Below are positions 43,120-54,126 of a stretch of 64,000 nt of DNA, piece by piece. Location of the stretch: positions 1 through 64,000 of the forward strand of contig JADFHE010000014.1 of the NCBI GenBank assembly GCA_022567295.1. The letters are read 5' to 3'. The stretch's first letter is position 1; each line of letters begins with the position of its first letter. Both the position numbers and the translations under genes were made by a program. This stretch comes from Pseudomonadota bacterium. GTDB lineage: Bacteria > Pseudomonadota > Gammaproteobacteria > Steroidobacterales > Woeseiaceae. The notes below the pieces were generated by a model. The model ran no database searches. It saw only the letters and a program-made list of their open reading frames with translations, and was not told the DNA's origin.

Positions 43120-45186
43120 CTACATCTCTGTCGACGGCAAGAACGGCTTGACGCCCACTGCCCTGTACAGGTCCTCAGGGCGATACAAAGTGTGGCCTTT
43201 CATGACCAGCACCGTACGTCGAATTGCGCTGATATCGTCAAAAGGATTGCCGTCGATCAAAATCAGATCTGCGTCCTTGTCTACTTCGATCGATCCTTTT
43301 CGATCGGCGACACCCGCGACTCTGGCAGAATCCAGAGTCGCGATCCGCAACACATCCACTAACGGAATACCGGCCTCGGCATAGAGTTCGATCTCCCGGT
43401 GCACAGTGAATGCCGCCATATTGTCGCTACCCGGCACAAGTTGGATGCCGTAGTCATGTAGCGCCTTGAGCATCGCTGCCTGATTCTCGGCAGACCGAAG
43501 CCACGCATCTTCTTGACCACGTTTGTTCATTTCTACGTTATACAAACTGCGTGCGATGCTGGGTGGCAGATGGTCCACGACCGCCGCAAACGTCGGGTCC
43601 GGTTGGCCATCAAGGTGTCGCAATGAAGTATCGAAGATCGCCGCGGTAGGATCAATAACGACATTGTTTTCTTTGAGTAGTGCGAAGAATTCCTGTACCG
43701 CTTCACTGTTCAGATCCAGATTGCCAGCTTCATCGCCATACAATGTGAATCGAAGTTGCTGTCGCGTATCCTCGCGATCGCCCGCCAGGAAATTCAGAAA
43801 CACCATGTTGATGTGCTGTATCTCGTCGTAGCCAGCCCGGATCGCCTGCTCTGCCGACATGAAAGCCGGAATGTGTCCGCTCAACCGCATACCGTGCGAA
43901 TGCGCACGTTCTGCAATTGGAGCAACCCATTCGGGCTCAATAGAGCTATAAAGCTTGATCTGGATATAACCATTCTCGGCATAAAAGTCGACGCGATCCA
44001 ACGCATCCTGCAGTGTTTCGGCTGCCCATCCCGATGCGTAAGGACCGGCTTTGTCCATGAAGCCAGCGCGGACGGTGTTCGGGCCAATGATCTCACCGGA
44101 GTCATACTTCGCTATCAGCTGCGTTGTTTTCTCATGAACGCCGCCGATATCGCGGACGTTAGTAATGCCACCGGCGATATTCAATACGCCGTCCGACAAA
44201 GAGAAATGCCCATGCATGTCCCACAATCCTGGCATTAATGACTTGCCGCTGCCGTCAATACGCAGCGCTGTCGAACTCTCTATCGCGTCGCCTGACACTG
44301 CCCTAATCACGCCGTTGTCAATCAGGACGTTTTGATCTTCTATCAAACGACCATTCACAACATCGACAACGTCGACATTCTCGAAAATGACGGGAATATC
44401 AGGACGGGTTGCAAGGTCGCCGGCCAGTTGCTTAATGAACTCACCATCAGCCTCAGACTGGACGCCGCTTAACTCCGTGAGTATTGATACATCCCAACCT
44501 TCGGGGATCATTCCCAAATAACCGCTGAAGTCGAATGCCACCACATCCAGATTCTCGTCGAACCACAAATAGGTCGGCGTAAAGCCGATGCCGTGAATCG
44601 CAAATAACGAAAGGGTCTGCTCGCCTTCCGACGTATCAACTGCCACTTCTTTGACTTTTTCAACGCGCGCACGACCATTGGGGAATAAATCAATTGAGTT
44701 ATCCATGTTTTTGTAGGCGGCCCTTACCAGAGCACCTGCCGCACCGAACGTTATGCTCTCGTTTGGGAGGTAGAACGCAGGTTCATCTGTGGTCGCCGAA
44801 CCACTTTCGCCGGGGGTACCCCACGACGCTACACCGTTCTCATAGCTAAAATATTCATCAATGACAGACTTGAACGGCGATATGCCAGTGATTTTTTGCG
44901 ATGCTATACGGCCATTCTTGTCCAGTTGCAGTTCCGAATGGACCGTCCATTCACGGTTGTTCCAGTGCACAAAAGACTCGTTTGTTATTTTGCCGTCGCC
45001 GTTCTTGGTAATCGTCGTTTGCCCGGCAGGCGTTGTGCCTTGCATATACCAGTCGAACCTGGCTGTGCTGCCAGCCGTCGCGGTTGTTTTTTCTGGCTCG
45101 TCGCCTTGCTCCTGACTGCAGGCGACTGCAATCATTGAACTCAGAAGCAGGAGAACAAAGCGATTGGGTGCACGACATCCGGTCAT
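43120..45186 (-). CDS. Exported amidohydrolase family protein
   Basis: Lipoprotein-like signal; LMPGLWDMHGHFSL; GHIPAFMSAEQAIRAGYDEIQHINM; SIEVDKDADLILIDGNPFDDI. Confidence 0.88.
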   Translation of the reverse strand: MTGCRAPNRFVLLLLSSMIAVACSQEQGDEPEKTTATAGSTARFDWYMQGTTPAGQTTITKNGDGKITNESFVHWNNREWTVHSELQLDKNGRIASQKITGISPFKSVIDEYFSYENGVASWGTPGESGSATTDEPAFYLPNESITFGAAGALVRAAYKNMDNSIDLFPNGRARVEKVKEVAVDTSEGEQTLSLFAIHGIGFTPTYLWFDENLDVVAFDFSGYLGMIPEGWDVSILTELSGVQSEADGEFIKQLAGDLATRPDIPVIFENVDVVDVVNGRLIEDQNVLIDNGVIRAVSGDAIESSTALRIDGSGKSLMPGLWDMHGHFSLSDGVLNIAGGITNVRDIGGVHEKTTQLIAKYDSGEIIGPNTVRAGFMDKAGPYASGWAAETLQDALDRVDFYAENGYIQIKLYSSIEPEWVAPIAERAHSHGMRLSGHIPAFMSAEQAIRAGYDEIQHINMVFLNFLAGDREDTRQQLRFTLYGDEAGNLDLNSEAVQEFFALLKENNVVIDPTAAIFDTSLRHLDGQPDPTFAAVVDHLPPSIARSLYNVEMNKRGQEDAWLRSAENQAAMLKALHDYGIQLVPGSDNMAAFTVHREIELYAEAGIPLVDVLRIATLDSARVAGVADRKGSIEVDKDADLILIDGNPFDDISAIRRTVLVMKGHTLYRPEDLYRAVGVKPFLPSTEM

Positions 45187-45374
45187 TATAGTTACGCCCT
45201 TAATTGATTATTATCGGACCGCCAAGACTACTCTGCAGATGACCTTTTGCAATGTCGACGGCACGTTTTGACTACGGACTACCACATTAGAGGCTATAGA
45301 TTATTGCCAGGGGCTGTAGACTCTGAACACCTCGTGAACGGGTGTTCGTCTTGTTGCCGCGATAGGATGGGTCG

Positions 45375-46058
45375 ATGGCATACCTATTCGTCATAGCGAT
45401 AATTTTGGCCCTGGTATTTGGCCCTGGCATCTGGGTGCGCAGGGTGCTCGAGAAGTACAGTCAGCCCGCTGATCGTTACGCCGGTAGCGGTGCCAGTCTG
45501 GCGCGGCACCTCCTCGACAAGCACGGATTGCAGTCCGTCGTCGTCGAGCCGACCGAGACCGGAGACCACTACGATCCAATTGCCAAGGCGATTCGACTAA
45601 CTCAGGACAACCACGATGGCTGTTCCCTGACCGCAATCACGGTTGCGGCACACGAGGTCGGGCACGCGTTGCAGGATCAAACAAGCTATCCGCCGCTGAA
45701 GTGGCGTACGCGGTTGGTGGGTGCGACCCGTCGCATCGAAAAGATTGGTGCTGGCTTGCTGGTGATTTCGCCGTTTATGGGTCTCCTCACACGTGTACCT
45801 GCATTGGGCCTGCTGACCATTCTTGCCGGAATGTTGATACTTGGAACATCGGCGATAGTACATTTCGTCACGCTACCTACCGAATTTGACGCAAGTTTCA
45901 ACCGCGCGTTGCCCATGCTCGACGAGTACAAAATATTAAAATCATCAGACCGGCCCCACGCCCGCAGGCTGCTGACGGCTGCAGCCCTGACCTATGTATC
46001 TGCGTCGCTGATGAGCCTGCTCAATATCGCCCGCTGGATCGCGATCTTGCGGCGCTGA
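45375..46058 (+). CDS. Zinc metallopeptidase (YugP/COG2738-like)
   Basis: AITVAAHEVGHALQDQTSYPPLKWRTRLV; FVTLPTEFDASFNRALPML. Confidence 0.88.
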   Translation: MAYLFVIAIILALVFGPGIWVRRVLEKYSQPADRYAGSGASLARHLLDKHGLQSVVVEPTETGDHYDPIAKAIRLTQDNHDGCSLTAITVAAHEVGHALQDQTSYPPLKWRTRLVGATRRIEKIGAGLLVISPFMGLLTRVPALGLLTILAGMLILGTSAIVHFVTLPTEFDASFNRALPMLDEYKILKSSDRPHARRLLTAAALTYVSASLMSLLNIARWIAILRR

Positions 46059-46364
46059 TCCGGAAGCTATATATAGTTGTTTTCATTAGCCTTTCCAACA
46101 ATTCCAGGCTGTGTACAGCGGCTGCCGACATTTTCGCTGGTTTAGGGCGCTCCGCACTGTTATCATCCGCGCCCGAAAGCCCGTCCTATCTGACTTGCAG
46201 CGCCGCACCAGCTGCCCGGAAGCGCCTCAAGGACCGGCAAGGATTTGGACGTGCACCCACCTCAATTTATTACAGGGTTCTCGCTGTAACAAGGCTATGA
46301 GAGCATCTGACGGTATGGTGATAGACAGAGGTCAGTGCCGGGAAACAACCGACAGAGCTGAAGA

Positions 46365-48455
46365 ATGGAAAAGAAAGAGCTTTACCTTTATCGAAATATC
46401 GGCATATTTGCCCACGTTGATGCGGGCAAAACAACGACTACCGAACGAATCCTGAAGTTAACCGGAAAAATTCATAAAACCGGTGAAGTCCACGATGGCG
46501 AAGCCACGACAGACTTTATGGACCAGGAGCAGGAGCGCGGCATAACGATTCAGTCCGCCGCGACCAGCTGTGAGTGGGACAATCATCGCCTGAATATCAT
46601 CGACACCCCTGGACACGTTGACTTCACGATCGAAGTCTATCGTTCGCTGAAAGTCCTCGACGGCGGTGTGGGCGTTTTCTGTGGTTCGGGCGGTGTGGAA
46701 CCGCAGTCAGAGACGAACTGGCGCTATGCCAACGATTCGGAAGTTGCGCGCATCATTTTCGTTAATAAGCTTGATCGTGTCGGCGCAGATTTCTACCGCG
46801 TTGTGAAGCAGATCAAGGACGTACTCGCGGCCAACCCGCTCGTTATGGTTTTGCCCATCGGCATCGAAGACGATTTTGTTGGCGTGGTTGATCTGCTGAC
46901 ACAGAAATCGTGGACGTGGAGTGATGCGGGCGATCTTGAGTCCTACACAATTGGTGACGTTCCGGAAGACATGGCGGAACTGGTCGCTGAATGGCGCGAG
47001 AAGCTCATCGAGACCGCCGTGGAACAGGATGATGACCTTCTGGAGAAGTATCTCGATGGCAACGAGCCGTCGGTTGACGATCTCAAGCGTTGTGTCCGCA
47101 AGGGTACGATCGCGCTGGACTTCTTCCCAACGTACTGTGGATCGGCCTTTAAAAACAAGGCTATACAGAATATTCTTAATGCAATTGTTGACTATCTGCC
47201 GGACCCAACCGAGGTCAAACCGCAGCCGGAAATCGACCTCGAGGGTAATCCGACCGGCGGTTTCGCGATCGTTGATCCGAACAGGCCGCTGCGTGCACTG
47301 GCGTTCAAGATCATGGACGACCGTTACGGCGCCCTGACCTTCACGCGTATCTATTCTGGCACCATCAAGAAGGGCGACAACGTCGTCAATACATTTACCG
47401 GCAAGAACGAACGCATAGGCCGTATTGTCGAGATGCATGCTGACTCACGCGAAGAACTCGACTCGGCACAAGCGGGCGACATCGTCGCCCTCCTCGGCAT
47501 GAAGAACACACGGACAGGCCACACTTTGGCCGACGCCGACAATCCAGCAACACTTGAGCCGATGGTATTTCCGGACCCCGTGATTTCTATCGCAATCTCG
47601 CCGAAGGACAAAGCGGGTACCGAGAAGATGAGCATTGCACTGAACAAGATGGTTCGGGAAGACCCCTCATTCCGGGTCGCAACTGATGAAGACTCCGGTG
47701 AAACACTGATCAAGGGTATGGGCGAACTGCACCTTGACATCAAGGTCGACATTCTGCGCCGTACACACAACGTCGATGTCTCGATGGGCAAGCCGCAGGT
47801 CGCCTATCGTGAAACCATCACCAAAATGATCGAAGACATCTATACTCATAAGAAGCAATCGGGTGGTTCGGGCCAATACGGCAAGATCGAATATCGGATC
47901 GAGCCCGCAGAGCAGAATGCTGGCTACGAATTCGAATCCAAAGTAACGGGCGGTAATGTTCCGCGTGAATATTGGAGCGCTATCGAAAAAGCGTTCAGAT
48001 TATGCATGGACGAAGGTACGTTGGCGGGCTACCCACTGCTCGATGTCAAGTTCACCTTGCTCGACGGAGCCTTCCACGCCGTTGACTCTTCTGCACTCGC
48101 TTTCGAGATCGCGACGAGAGCGGCTTACCGCCAGTCGATTCCGAAAGCGGAACCGCAGTTGCTTGAGCCAATCATGAAAATCGACGTATTTACACCTGAC
48201 GATAACGTGGGTGATGTCATTGGTGACTTGAACCGTCGTCGCGGCATGATTAAATCTCAGGAAGCAGGCCCGACAGGCGTACGTGTAAGAGCAGAAGCGC
48301 CGCTGGCCGACATGTTTGGATATATCGGTCACCTGCGCACGTTGACGTCCGGTCGTGGTCAGTACTCGATGGAGTTCTCGCACTACGCACCGTGTCCGCA
48401 AAATGTTGCTGACGAGGTCATTAAAGAAGCGGCTGAAAGAAAGGCGAACAAATAA
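46365..48455 (+). CDS. fusA: Elongation factor G (stand-alone FusA-type paralog)
   Basis: [53 protein letters not shown]; not adjacent to rpsL/rpsG/tuf. Confidence 0.95.
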   Translation: MEKKELYLYRNIGIFAHVDAGKTTTTERILKLTGKIHKTGEVHDGEATTDFMDQEQERGITIQSAATSCEWDNHRLNIIDTPGHVDFTIEVYRSLKVLDGGVGVFCGSGGVEPQSETNWRYANDSEVARIIFVNKLDRVGADFYRVVKQIKDVLAANPLVMVLPIGIEDDFVGVVDLLTQKSWTWSDAGDLESYTIGDVPEDMAELVAEWREKLIETAVEQDDDLLEKYLDGNEPSVDDLKRCVRKGTIALDFFPTYCGSAFKNKAIQNILNAIVDYLPDPTEVKPQPEIDLEGNPTGGFAIVDPNRPLRALAFKIMDDRYGALTFTRIYSGTIKKGDNVVNTFTGKNERIGRIVEMHADSREELDSAQAGDIVALLGMKNTRTGHTLADADNPATLEPMVFPDPVISIAISPKDKAGTEKMSIALNKMVREDPSFRVATDEDSGETLIKGMGELHLDIKVDILRRTHNVDVSMGKPQVAYRETITKMIEDIYTHKKQSGGSGQYGKIEYRIEPAEQNAGYEFESKVTGGNVPREYWSAIEKAFRLCMDEGTLAGYPLLDVKFTLLDGAFHAVDSSALAFEIATRAAYRQSIPKAEPQLLEPIMKIDVFTPDDNVGDVIGDLNRRRGMIKSQEAGPTGVRVRAEAPLADMFGYIGHLRTLTSGRGQYSMEFSHYAPCPQNVADEVIKEAAERKANK

Positions 48456-48460
48456 CCACC

Positions 48461-48567
48461 CCGTAGGAGCGCGCCCTGCGCGCGAACCTCGGTCCCGCTC
48501 GACGGGAGCGAGCGGCAGCCGCAAGGCTGCTTCAAGACTGTCGGCCGCATGGCGGCCTCCTACGATA
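48461..48567. repeat. REP-like palindromic element
   Basis: CCGTAGGAGCGCGCCCTGCGCGCGAA ... GGCCGCATGGCGGCCTCCTACGATAG: inverted GTAGGAG ends; shares a 26-mer with 13516-13541. Confidence 0.75.
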
Positions 48568-48571
48568 GCTC

Positions 48572-49486
48572 CTAAGTCCTTGAGGGTTTCTCTCTCAGGG
48601 GCTTTTTTCTGCTCGATTGAAACGCATCGTAGCTGAAGAATATAACGGCCACCCAGATGAAACTGAAGCAGATCAAGTGTGCTGTAGTCAGGGTTTCACC
48701 GTAATAAATGCCCGTGCCGAATTGCAGGGTCGGGGCCAGAAATTGCATAAAGCCGATAGTCGTCAGCGGCAGACGTCGAGCCGCGAGCGCGAACAGCAGC
48801 AGCGGTACCACTGTCACAGGGCCAGCCATGGCCAACCAGAATGTTTGTTCGGTGCCACCACTCGCGAAGGCCGCCTGGCCGGTCGACTGAATCCAGATGA
48901 ACCACGCGATTGCCAGGGGCAGTAGCAACACGGTTTCGATAAACAGGCCGGGCATGCCGCCGACAACGACTTTCTTCCGAACGTAGGCATAGCCGGTGAA
49001 GCTGATCGCCAGGAACAGCGATACCCAGGGCACTTGACCCCCGCTAGTCGTCAACACCAGGACGCCGGTCGCTGCGAGCACCATGGCAAGCAATTGAAGT
49101 CGCCGCAATCGTTCGCCCAGAAAGACCACACCAACGAGCATAATGGTCAATGGATTGATGTAGTAACCAAGGCTGGTTTCAAAGATACGTTCGTCCTGAA
49201 TGGCCCAAATGTAGACGAACCAATTCATCCCGATCAACAGCGCTGACACCAACAACCAGCCAAGCGTCTCGCGATGGGACAGAGCACGCACCACCTCCGG
49301 CCACTGGTGACGGAACTGCAGGATCAACGCACCGAATGGAATCGACCAAATGACGCGATGGGACAGAACTTCCAGCGGATCTATGTCGCTGACGATCTTA
49401 AAGTAGACCGGCAAGAATCCCCAGATCAGATACGCGGCGAGGCCGGCGAACACACCGTCTCGGGCGTCCTCTTCCTGCTGCGACAA
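48572..49486 (-). CDS. rarD: EamA family transporter RarD
   Basis: GVFAGLAAYLIWGFLPVYFKIVSDIDPLEVLSHRVIWSIPFG. Confidence 0.93.
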   Translation of the reverse strand: MSQQEEDARDGVFAGLAAYLIWGFLPVYFKIVSDIDPLEVLSHRVIWSIPFGALILQFRHQWPEVVRALSHRETLGWLLVSALLIGMNWFVYIWAIQDERIFETSLGYYINPLTIMLVGVVFLGERLRRLQLLAMVLAATGVLVLTTSGGQVPWVSLFLAISFTGYAYVRKKVVVGGMPGLFIETVLLLPLAIAWFIWIQSTGQAAFASGGTEQTFWLAMAGPVTVVPLLLFALAARRLPLTTIGFMQFLAPTLQFGTGIYYGETLTTAHLICFSFIWVAVIFFSYDAFQSSRKKPLREKPSRT

Positions 49487-49491
49487 AAAAT

Positions 49492-52400
49492 TTATGATCG
49501 TTCGCTTTCCGCTGTGGGGCTGTCAGTCAGAGCCTGGTCCTGCGGGCGATAGGTCAACCAATTTCCAATGCGGCGCATGCGACTGAAGAAATCGATCTGC
49601 AGTATGTACAACGACGGAATCAGGAATAAGGTAATAACGGTCGCGAAAATGATGCCAAAGCTCAAGGAGATGGCCATTGGAATAACCGTCTGAGCCTGCA
49701 AACTTTTCTCCAGCATGATCGGCATGAGGCCGACAGCCGTCGTTATCGATGTCAGAATGATTGCCCGAAATCGTTGCGCCCCGGACTCGATCACTGCCTG
49801 CTTGACAGCCATGCCGCGCGCACGCGCCTTGTTAACGAAGTCAATCATAATCAAACTGTCGTTGACGACGACTCCCGCTAATGCAACCAGTCCAAACAGC
49901 GAAAACATGCTGACCGATATACCTAATATGAGATGGCCGATCACGGCACCAATCATACCGAACGGAATGACCGACATGATAATCAGCGGTTGGCTGTATG
50001 AATGCAGCGGTATCGCAATCAATGCATATATCAAAAACAGGGCAGCAATCGACGCTACCGTCAGATTTCTGATCAGATCGACTTGCTCTTGGCTGGCGCC
50101 CTCAAGTCCATAGCTCACACCCGGGTGGCTAGCCAGGAGTACGGGAATATAATCGTCACTGATCGTCTTGATTATCTCAGCCGACTGCACGATTTCAGGG
50201 TCAATATCCGCCGACACGGTAATTGTTCGTTCGCGATTTATTCGCGTAATGCTCGAATATCCGGTGCCAAACGATATGTCGGCAACCGCTGCAAACGGCA
50301 CCTCATCACCATCCGGTGTCCGTATCCGCATGTTCTCGAGATTTGCAATTGAGCGTCTCTCGTCTTGCGGGTAACGAACCATAACTCGCAACTCATCCTT
50401 GCCACGCTGGATGCGCTGCGCTTCTTCTCCATAGAAAGCCTGCCGAACCTGCCGACCCAGGGATGCCATGGTCAATCCAAGTGCTTCCGCCTCTGGTTTG
50501 ATACTTAATCGAATTTCCTCGCCACCGGCGTCCGCCGTCGTCCGAATATCGAAAACGCCTGCGTACTCGGCAAGTTTTTCTTCAAGCTCGGCAGCTGCAT
50601 GTTCCAAATTCACGGTGTTCGCGCCGCTCAGTCGAAAACTGAGTGCTGCTCCGCCACCAAAATTGTTGGCATCTTTAAAATCGAGTTCGCGGACGCCTGC
50701 GAATTCTCCAACGCGCTCGCGCCATCGTTTGCTAATCTCGTCGCCGTTAAAAGGGCGGTCCTCTGATTGCGGCATTTCGACAAACATCACGGCACCAGTA
50801 TCGCTACGAGTAAATGCGCCGACATGTTGCACCATGGGTAGCGTGTCAGGATTTTCTGCGACGTACTCCGCGTTCATTGCCAGGATCGTATCCTCGAGAA
50901 CTCGAAGCACCTTGTCGCGTTCGCTGGGCGCGGAGCCAGCTTGCATTTGCAAGTCAACCTGAATGAAGTCACCCGGCTGACTTGGAAATATCTCAAATTT
51001 AACAACACCGCTTGCCAACGTCCCAAACGTCAATATCAACATGGCGACAAAAATGGCGACCGTAACACCCCGATTGTCCACAGCACGCTCGACCCACGGT
51101 CGATACCAGTTCTTGATAACCGCGGCCAGACCGTGCTGGATGCGTCGCTGAATCTTGAGGAAAAAACGCGGGATACGTTCCCAGGCGCCGATAGGTCGTT
51201 GCGGGTTAAACAGATCAGCTTCGTCAATGGCCCCAATTTTCGCGTGTACCAAATGGGCCGGCAAAATCAATTTGGATTCAATCAGAGAAAATATCAGACA
51301 AAGAACTACAACGACTGAGATCGCCTCAAAAAACGGTCCGGCGATACCACCTATGAACAGTAACGGAGCAAACGCGGCTATGGTCGTTAAAACACCGAAT
51401 GTAGCTGGCACTGCGACCCGGTGTGCACCCTGAATGACATTGTCTAACGTATGTCCGTCGGCTCGTATTTTTGTGTAGACACTCTCGCCGATGATGATCG
51501 CGTCATCGACGACGATGCCAAGGACAATGATAAACCCGAATAAGCTCATCATATTGATGGTTACAGGCCACGGACCGTGCGGCATCAACCACACTGCGCC
51601 AAGAAATGTGATCGGGATTCCGACCACGACCCACATCGCGACCTTCATCCGCAGAAACATGGACAACACGATAAAAACGAGCAGCGCTCCTTGCCACATG
51701 TTATTGCTCATCATCTGCAGGCGACCCTTGAGATAATGTGAGCGGTCAACCCAGATATCCATTTTCACGCCATCCGGCAGCGCCAGTGATTTTTCGGCAA
51801 CATATTTCTGTACGGCGGCAGCCGTCGTCAATTCATTTTGTTCGCCGCTCGCCAGAACCCGTAATGTAGCGGTTCGATTGCCGTCGAAATGTCCATAACC
51901 ATCTGTCTCAACGAAACCATCGGTAATGTTCGCGATGTCGTTGAGTATGAGGCGCGTTCCGTCCGGAAAAGTTCGCAGCACCAGTGCACCGAATTCATGA
52001 CCGGTATAAACCTGACCCTCAGTACGTAACAGGATATCGCCACTTTCCGTCTTGATTGTGCCACCCGGCATGTCGATAGACGAATTCCTGATGGCCTGTG
52101 AAATCTCGCCCATCGTCAAGCCATATTGTTGCAGTACATGTTCCGACACTTCGATACTGATTTCGTAAGGTCGATCACCTAGAAATTCTACTGTCGACAC
52201 AGCCGGCAATTGCATTAGTTCGTCGCGAACTTCTTGTGCAATCGCTTTTCGAGAAAACTCGTCCAATGCCCCGTGAATCGCAACGAAGACAACATGAATC
52301 GGTATTTCCTGCTTATAGATGACAGGTTTTTCCGTCAATGCAGGGAACGTCGAGATAGCGTCCACGCGTGTTTTTATCTGACTCAATACATCCTGGATAT

Positions 52401-52728
52401 CTGTCCCGGACGAAATTTCTGCGGTCACTGTCCCCCTGCCTTCTATGGCGCGCCCCGTGATCCTGGTGATTCCCTTGATGTCCTGGATGGCCTCCTCAAT
52501 CTTGATGACGACGCCTTCCTCGACCTCTTGCGGTGCCGCGCCCAGGTAAGCGACCCGCACTTGAATACTATTGAGCTCAAAATCGGGGGTCGTCTGTTTT
52601 CGAATGGTGAAAACCGAAATCAAACCGGCGACGATAATAAACAACATCAACAGGTTTGCAGCGACGTGATTTGCGGCGAACCACGCGATAATACCTTTCT
52701 CGTTAGTGATCCCCGGTCGGTTTTTCAC
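49492..52728 (-). CDS. RND efflux transporter permease
   Basis: 1078 aa AcrB/MexF-like; NHVAANLLMLFIIVAGLISVFTIRKQTTPDF; GIVVDDAIIIGESV; FGLVALAGVVVNDSLIMIDFVN. Confidence 0.95.
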   Translation of the reverse strand: MKNRPGITNEKGIIAWFAANHVAANLLMLFIIVAGLISVFTIRKQTTPDFELNSIQVRVAYLGAAPQEVEEGVVIKIEEAIQDIKGITRITGRAIEGRGTVTAEISSGTDIQDVLSQIKTRVDAISTFPALTEKPVIYKQEIPIHVVFVAIHGALDEFSRKAIAQEVRDELMQLPAVSTVEFLGDRPYEISIEVSEHVLQQYGLTMGEISQAIRNSSIDMPGGTIKTESGDILLRTEGQVYTGHEFGALVLRTFPDGTRLILNDIANITDGFVETDGYGHFDGNRTATLRVLASGEQNELTTAAAVQKYVAEKSLALPDGVKMDIWVDRSHYLKGRLQMMSNNMWQGALLVFIVLSMFLRMKVAMWVVVGIPITFLGAVWLMPHGPWPVTINMMSLFGFIIVLGIVVDDAIIIGESVYTKIRADGHTLDNVIQGAHRVAVPATFGVLTTIAAFAPLLFIGGIAGPFFEAISVVVVLCLIFSLIESKLILPAHLVHAKIGAIDEADLFNPQRPIGAWERIPRFFLKIQRRIQHGLAAVIKNWYRPWVERAVDNRGVTVAIFVAMLILTFGTLASGVVKFEIFPSQPGDFIQVDLQMQAGSAPSERDKVLRVLEDTILAMNAEYVAENPDTLPMVQHVGAFTRSDTGAVMFVEMPQSEDRPFNGDEISKRWRERVGEFAGVRELDFKDANNFGGGAALSFRLSGANTVNLEHAAAELEEKLAEYAGVFDIRTTADAGGEEIRLSIKPEAEALGLTMASLGRQVRQAFYGEEAQRIQRGKDELRVMVRYPQDERRSIANLENMRIRTPDGDEVPFAAVADISFGTGYSSITRINRERTITVSADIDPEIVQSAEIIKTISDDYIPVLLASHPGVSYGLEGASQEQVDLIRNLTVASIAALFLIYALIAIPLHSYSQPLIIMSVIPFGMIGAVIGHLILGISVSMFSLFGLVALAGVVVNDSLIMIDFVNKARARGMAVKQAVIESGAQRFRAIILTSITTAVGLMPIMLEKSLQAQTVIPMAISLSFGIIFATVITLFLIPSLYILQIDFFSRMRRIGNWLTYRPQDQALTDSPTAESERS

Positions 52729-53876
52729 TATTCCGCGGCCTTGATCTCGGCGATGGTTGCGCGCTCTGCAACGTCATCGGCTGTGCGTACAGCCATGCCG
52801 TTGATAGGAGCCCCAAGCGCTGAAACAACAATGCGTTCACCTTCGACTGCACCGCCTTGCAAGTAGGAATATTCGGCATCGGACCGCACGATATCAACAT
52901 TCCGAATTTCAATTTTATTATCCTGGTCGACGAACAAGAGTTGTCTGGAGCCGCGCACCGCGCCTCGTGGAACTCGAATAATATTTTCTGCCGTGGAGCC
53001 CTGAATAGTAGCTCCTACGAAAGTGCCTATCGGAAGTACGATGCCGTCATTGTGCAGTCCGTATGGATCAGCCAACTGTGCAACCGCGTAGGTAACGCGA
53101 CTTTTTTCGTCAACCACACCCTCCGTTCTTACGATACGTGCCTGCCATTCTGTTGGCCGGCCTTTTTGTATCGCCGTAAGCGTGACAACGGGGCCATCCG
53201 CACCACCTGAAGCGGTCGTTTGATTCGGTCCCGGAAGATCGACGAAAGCCAGGTCGACATCCGTCAGAGGCAATCTAATCTCCGCATAGTCCGTCGAAAA
53301 CACGACGCCAATTCGCGTTCCGGTACTCACGAACTGACCCAGATCGGTCTCCTTGGCTCGCACAATGCCATCGTAAGGCAACCGAATGAAGGTGCGTTCC
53401 AAATTGCGTCGCGCTCGCACCGATTCCGCTCGTGCAGATGCCAGCGCCGCTACCGCGGAGGCATACTCAGATTCGGCGCGATATCCCTGGCTGCGAAGTT
53501 TGTTCGCGCCGTCATGCTCGATCTGCCGTTGTGTCACGAGCGCTTCGGCCTGATCGACTGCGACCGTGTAGTTCGTTGGGTCGATACGCAACAGCGTTTC
53601 GTTTTTCGCAAAAACTCCGCCGGCGACGAATTTTGGAGAGATGCTGACGATTGTTCCGGAAACCTCGGCGCTAAGCACCGTTTCAGTTCTCGGACGCACG
53701 GTACCCTGACTTCGAATTTCGAAGTTCGCGGTCATAATTTCAAGGGTCAACGTGGCAACGAGAGGGTCAATATCCACACGCTCTTTCTTCGGTGGTTGCT
53801 CGCGCAGGCTCATCATCGCTCCTGCGGCAACAATCGCCAGCACGAGTATCCCGACGATGAGTCCGATACGTTTCAA
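52728..53876 (-). CDS. RND efflux periplasmic adaptor (HlyD/MFP family)
   Basis: TETVLSAEVSGTIVSISPKFVAGGVFAKNETLLRIDPTNY; FIRLPYDGIVRAKETDLGQFVSTGTRIG. Confidence 0.94.
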   Translation of the reverse strand: MKRIGLIVGILVLAIVAAGAMMSLREQPPKKERVDIDPLVATLTLEIMTANFEIRSQGTVRPRTETVLSAEVSGTIVSISPKFVAGGVFAKNETLLRIDPTNYTVAVDQAEALVTQRQIEHDGANKLRSQGYRAESEYASAVAALASARAESVRARRNLERTFIRLPYDGIVRAKETDLGQFVSTGTRIGVVFSTDYAEIRLPLTDVDLAFVDLPGPNQTTASGGADGPVVTLTAIQKGRPTEWQARIVRTEGVVDEKSRVTYAVAQLADPYGLHNDGIVLPIGTFVGATIQGSTAENIIRVPRGAVRGSRQLLFVDQDNKIEIRNVDIVRSDAEYSYLQGGAVEGERIVVSALGAPINGMAVRTADDVAERATIAEIKAAE

Positions 53877-54126
53877 GTACTATCCCCTGGTAAATCTCAA
53901 TTACGACGATTGGCGGCCCACGTATTCTGAAGGTTTTTGACCTCAATCACAGTCTTTTGTTCGTTTCGTGGAAATAGTCAGCCGGCCATCGAAATCGCCC
54001 AATGTAGTGCATTCATTGCCCGTTTTTGTGACATAACTCCCTGAATTTGATCTCAGTTCGACCCAAACTGGCTGTCTGGTAAGACCGGGTATCAATTCCG
54101 GTCGCAATCACGGTGATCGGATCGTT

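Noticed and set aside
46268-46295. TTACAG...CTGTAA inverted repeat upstream of the EF-G gene
   Set aside because: Short 6-bp arms with 8-bp spacer; not distinguishable from chance here.
46707-47438. 243-aa minus ORF inside the EF-G gene
   Set aside because: Antisense frame of a strongly conserved gene.
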